Translations under genes and position numbers: made by a program
The notes under the pieces: generated by a model
Told to the model about the DNA's origin: nothing
Seen by the model: the letters and a program-made list of their open reading frames with translations, nothing else
The model's database searches: none
In this document: one piece after another, positions 61,329-64,000 of the stretch
Layout of the letters: each line of letters opens with the position of its first letter
Position numbering within the stretch: the first letter of the stretch is position 1
Origin: Seonamhaeicola maritimus
GTDB taxonomy: Bacteria > Bacteroidota > Bacteroidia > Flavobacteriales > Flavobacteriaceae
Direction of reading: 5' to 3'
DNA: 64,000 nt
Assembly: GCF_008056315.1 (NCBI RefSeq)
Contig: NZ_VRKQ01000008.1
Location: 948,957-1,012,956, forward strand

Positions 61329-63257
61329 ATGAAACGTAGAAGTTTTTTTAAGAAGAGTGCTAAAGGAGTGCTAGCTGCAGGATTATTACCAATAACAGGG
61401 AGTGTTGCTGCACATAATATAGAAACAGGAGAAAACAAATTAATTCATTTTAATGAACCTTCTGGAACAAAGAAAAAAGACCCAAAAAGAAGAAAAACTT
61501 TAAATTTTGATGTTGCCGTTATTGGTGCGGGTATGGCTGGTATTTCGGCTGCAGTTTCAGCAGCTAGAAATGGGGCTAAAGTAGTTCTTGTTCAAGATAG
61601 ACCTGTTTTAGGTGGAAATGCTTCTAGTGAAATGCGGGTAACGGTTAATGGTGTTCAGGCTTTAAAGAATAAGCATAAAGTAGAGCGTGAAACTGGTATA
61701 GTTGAAGAAACGCTAATTGAAAATTGGCATTATAATCCGCAAGCATCTTATCATGTTTGGGATCATGTTTTATATAACTATGTTGTAAGAGAAAAGAATC
61801 TCACTTTATTATTAAACACATCTGCAATGGATGTAGTCATGGAAGGTAATACAATTAATTCTGCAATTTGCTGGCAAAGTACAACCGAAACTATGTTTAC
61901 ATTAAATGCAGATATGTTTTGTGATTGTTCGGGAGATGGATTGGTAGCTGCTACAGCGGGAGCAGAATATAGAATGGGGCGTGAGGGAAAAGCAGAATTT
62001 AATGAGTCTTTTGCACCAGATGAACCAGATGGTTGGGTAATGGGAGACTGTATTATGATGATTACAAAAGATATGGGTAAACCTGTACCATTTTATCCAC
62101 CAGATTATGCTATTCCCTTTGATGGTGAAAAAGCAGAAACCACTGGACATAGAAAAATTAAGCAAGTAAAAGAAGGTTTTTGGTGGGTAGAAGTTGGTAG
62201 TGATGTAGATATAATAGGTGAGCGTGATGAAATTAGACATAAGTTAATGGCTTATTTCTATGGTGTTTGGGATTATATTAAAAACTCAGGGAAACACCCT
62301 GAAGCCGATAACGTAGTTTTAGATTGGATAGGATCTATTCCTGGAAGAAGAGAATCTCGACGATTTATGGGCGATTTTATTTTAACTCAAAATGATATGC
62401 TTGGACTTCGTCATTTTGAAGATGCTGTGGCATTTGGTGGCTGGAGTTTGGATGAACACAATCCAGGAGGTATTGAAGATTTAAGTCAACCAGCAAGTTT
62501 TTTCCATTCTCGTTTTGATAATATATACGAAGTGCCATTTCGTTGTTTGTATTCTAAAAATATTTCTAATTTATTATTCGCCGGAAGAAATGTTAGCGTA
62601 TCTCATATGGCGTTATCATCAACAAGAATTATTGGTACTTGCTCTATGATGGGGCAAGCAGTGGGGACCGCAGCTGCTATGTGTTCTCAAAAGGATATTA
62701 ATCCAAGAGGATTGTACCAAAACCATATTAATGAATTACAGGAACAGTTGTTAAGAGATGATTCTTATTTTCCTAATCGTCCAGCAAATGATCCAAATGA
62801 TAAGGCAAAAAAAGCAAGTTTAATTTTCGGTTCGTCAACAATATCAGGAGATGCTAAAAATTTACTTGATGGAGTATCTAGGGATGAAGTTGATAAAATC
62901 CACCATTGGCAGTCTGATGGTTTGAACGCAGAATTACAAGTAGAGTGGGAAGAAAATCAAAGCTTAACAAGTGTTGAAATGAAGTTTGACACCAATCTTC
63001 ACCGTAAAATTAATATGCATAAACAACCTAAGAAACATGAAACTCAGCCAATGGAAATTCCTAAGGAGCTAGTTAAAAATTTTACGGTAGAAGCCAGAGT
63101 AAAAGGAAAATGGGTTATGATTGGAAGTGTAGAAAATAATTTAACACGTTTAGTGAAAGTGAGATTTGATGAAATTAAAACTTCTGCAGTTCGGGTTAAG
63201 TTAAAAGATACTTATGGAGAACCTAATATTAAAATGTTTGAAATTCGTTGTTATTAA
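61329..63257 (+). CDS. Tat-signal FAD-dependent oxidoreductase
   Basis: A 642-residue flavoprotein. The N terminus KRRSFFKKSAKGVLAAGLLP is a twin-arginine-type signal, so it is probably exported folded with cofactor. The Rossmann motif VAVIGAGMAGISAA (about 63-76) is followed by DRPVLGGNASSEMRV, the pattern of the FAD_oxidored (PF12831-type) family. DCSGDGLVAATAGAEYRMG and LLFAGRNVSVSHMALSSTRIIGTCSMMGQAVGTAAAMC complete the FAD site. From about 510 on, a beta-rich domain resembles a discoidin-like galactose-binding module. Proteins of this type occur in polysaccharide loci, but I know of no defined reaction. It is 4 bp upstream of a sulfatase. Confidence 0.82.
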   Translation: MKRRSFFKKSAKGVLAAGLLPITGSVAAHNIETGENKLIHFNEPSGTKKKDPKRRKTLNFDVAVIGAGMAGISAAVSAARNGAKVVLVQDRPVLGGNASSEMRVTVNGVQALKNKHKVERETGIVEETLIENWHYNPQASYHVWDHVLYNYVVREKNLTLLLNTSAMDVVMEGNTINSAICWQSTTETMFTLNADMFCDCSGDGLVAATAGAEYRMGREGKAEFNESFAPDEPDGWVMGDCIMMITKDMGKPVPFYPPDYAIPFDGEKAETTGHRKIKQVKEGFWWVEVGSDVDIIGERDEIRHKLMAYFYGVWDYIKNSGKHPEADNVVLDWIGSIPGRRESRRFMGDFILTQNDMLGLRHFEDAVAFGGWSLDEHNPGGIEDLSQPASFFHSRFDNIYEVPFRCLYSKNISNLLFAGRNVSVSHMALSSTRIIGTCSMMGQAVGTAAAMCSQKDINPRGLYQNHINELQEQLLRDDSYFPNRPANDPNDKAKKASLIFGSSTISGDAKNLLDGVSRDEVDKIHHWQSDGLNAELQVEWEENQSLTSVEMKFDTNLHRKINMHKQPKKHETQPMEIPKELVKNFTVEARVKGKWVMIGSVENNLTRLVKVRFDEIKTSAVRVKLKDTYGEPNIKMFEIRCY

Positions 63258-63261
63258 AAGT

Positions 63262-64000
63262 ATGAGCCAAATGAGATATTTAATTTTTGTTTTTGTTTCT
63301 TTTTTCTGTTTAAAGTTAAATGCACAAAAGAAAGTCAATTCAAATCAGGACAAACCAAATTTAATAATAATTCACACAGATGAGCACAATTTTAGAACAC
63401 TTAGTTGCTATCAAGAATTGTTATCTGAAGAACAAGCATTTGTTTGGGGAAAAGGTAATAATTCTAAAACACCAAATATTGATAAAATAGCTCATCAAGG
63501 TGCTATAAGTACAAGTTATTACTGTGCTTCTCCAGTTTGTACCCCTTCACGTGCGTCTTTGGTTACCGGGTTGTATCCACAAGCCACGGGGGCACCAAAA
63601 AATGGACTTCATATAAGGGAAGATATTCCAACATTTGCCACCATATTAAGAGATGAAGGTTATGCCACATCTTATGTGGGGAAATGGCATTTGGCAGGCC
63701 ATGAAAAATATACTTTTGGTATTAAGTATAAGGCTGGTTTTGAAGATAATCGATATATGATGCGTGGTGGTCACGCTCCTTATTTTCATATTAAGAATGA
63801 TAAAATAAAAGGTATTAACGAAAAGGCAGCAGCTAAACTTCCAGAAAATGAGATTATTCATTTAACAGATTACTTTACAGATAAAACACTAGAGATTTTA
63901 GAACGCGTTAAAAAGAAGCCTTTTGCATTAATGCTTTCAATTCCTGATCCGCATACACCGGATTATGCAAAACCTCCGTACAATACCATGTATGACTTAA
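63262..64000 (+). CDS. Sulfatase S1 (C-T-P-S-R), 3' end beyond window
   Basis: An open frame of 246 residues from ATG 63262 to the last base, with no stop. A Sec signal lies at about 4-22 (RYLIFVFVSFFCLKLNAQ); ATG 63271 is an equally possible start. IIIHTDEHNFRTLSCYQ replaces the common Asp-Asp by Asp-Glu-His. C93-T-P-S-R97 lies in SPVCTPSRASLVTGLYP, and YVGKWHLAGHEKY gives the active-site Lys-His. LSIPDPHTPDYAKPP is the substrate-side His loop. The gene follows the FAD oxidoreductase by 4 bp, so the two are probably one unit. The second metal site lies outside the window. Confidence 0.93.
   Translation, partial: MSQMRYLIFVFVSFFCLKLNAQKKVNSNQDKPNLIIIHTDEHNFRTLSCYQELLSEEQAFVWGKGNNSKTPNIDKIAHQGAISTSYYCASPVCTPSRASLVTGLYPQATGAPKNGLHIREDIPTFATILRDEGYATSYVGKWHLAGHEKYTFGIKYKAGFEDNRYMMRGGHAPYFHIKNDKIKGINEKAAAKLPENEIIHLTDYFTDKTLEILERVKKKPFALMLSIPDPHTPDYAKPPYNTMYDL

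Noticed and set aside
1-64000. CRISPR arrays, insertion sequences or phage genes
   Set aside because: No regularly spaced repeats, transposase, integrase or phage structural gene was recognised on either strand.

Overview
The window is a low-GC stretch of a marine Bacteroidota genome, most likely a Flavobacteriaceae member. Supporting signs are the many lipoprotein and Sec signal peptides, a type IX secretion (T9SS) C-terminal sorting domain, a hybrid two-component system of the polysaccharide-utilisation type, a tRNA gene without encoded CCA, and ten sulfatase genes (two cut by the window edges). It reads as a large locus for degrading a sulfated algal polysaccharide, split in two by a block of ordinary metabolic genes. 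No SusC/SusD pair is visible, so glycan import must be encoded outside the window.

Layout. 1-513: 3' end of a sulfatase. 800-10044: operon of GH30, GH39, a DUF6250 lipoprotein, GH172 (DUF2961), GH3 and mannose-6-phosphate isomerase. 10228-23498: amino-acid/peptide metabolism, with a hydroxylysine-kinase-like/M23 fusion, an ALDH7-type dehydrogenase, a D-2-hydroxyglutarate-dehydrogenase-like flavo-iron-sulfur protein, a saccharopine-dehydrogenase-like protein, a dicarboxylate/amino acid:cation symporter, an M14 carboxypeptidase and an isoaspartyl peptidase. 23806-24951: trxB and tRNA-Pro(GGG). 25277-30801: translationally coupled GH2 and GH78. 30835-32493: a sulfatase on the minus strand. 32840-36988: the hybrid sensor/regulator. 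37498-51690: DUF5107-TPR protein, a lambda-carrageenase (GH150)-like propeller protein, a T9SS cargo protein, GH27, a sulfatase, a GH110-like beta-helix protein and a SASA-type esterase. 51824-64000: seven sulfatases around a Tat-signal FAD oxidoreductase; the last runs off the window.

How it may work (inference). The GH150-like, GH110-like and GH27 proteins, a GH2 enzyme and a sulfatase battery together fit sequential breakdown of a lambda-carrageenan-like sulfated galactan: endo-cleavage, desulfation, then release of alpha- and beta-linked galactose. The GH30/GH39/GH172/GH3 operon and GH78 would remove other sugars (perhaps xylose, pentofuranose or deoxyhexose) from a more complex red or green algal glycan. 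The strongest non-coding signal is a 25-bp element with two TACA half-sites exactly 21 bp apart. It lies upstream of six glycan-gene transcription units and is absent, as far as I could see, upstream of the metabolic block. It is a candidate binding site for the AraC-type output domain of the hybrid regulator at 32840-36988.
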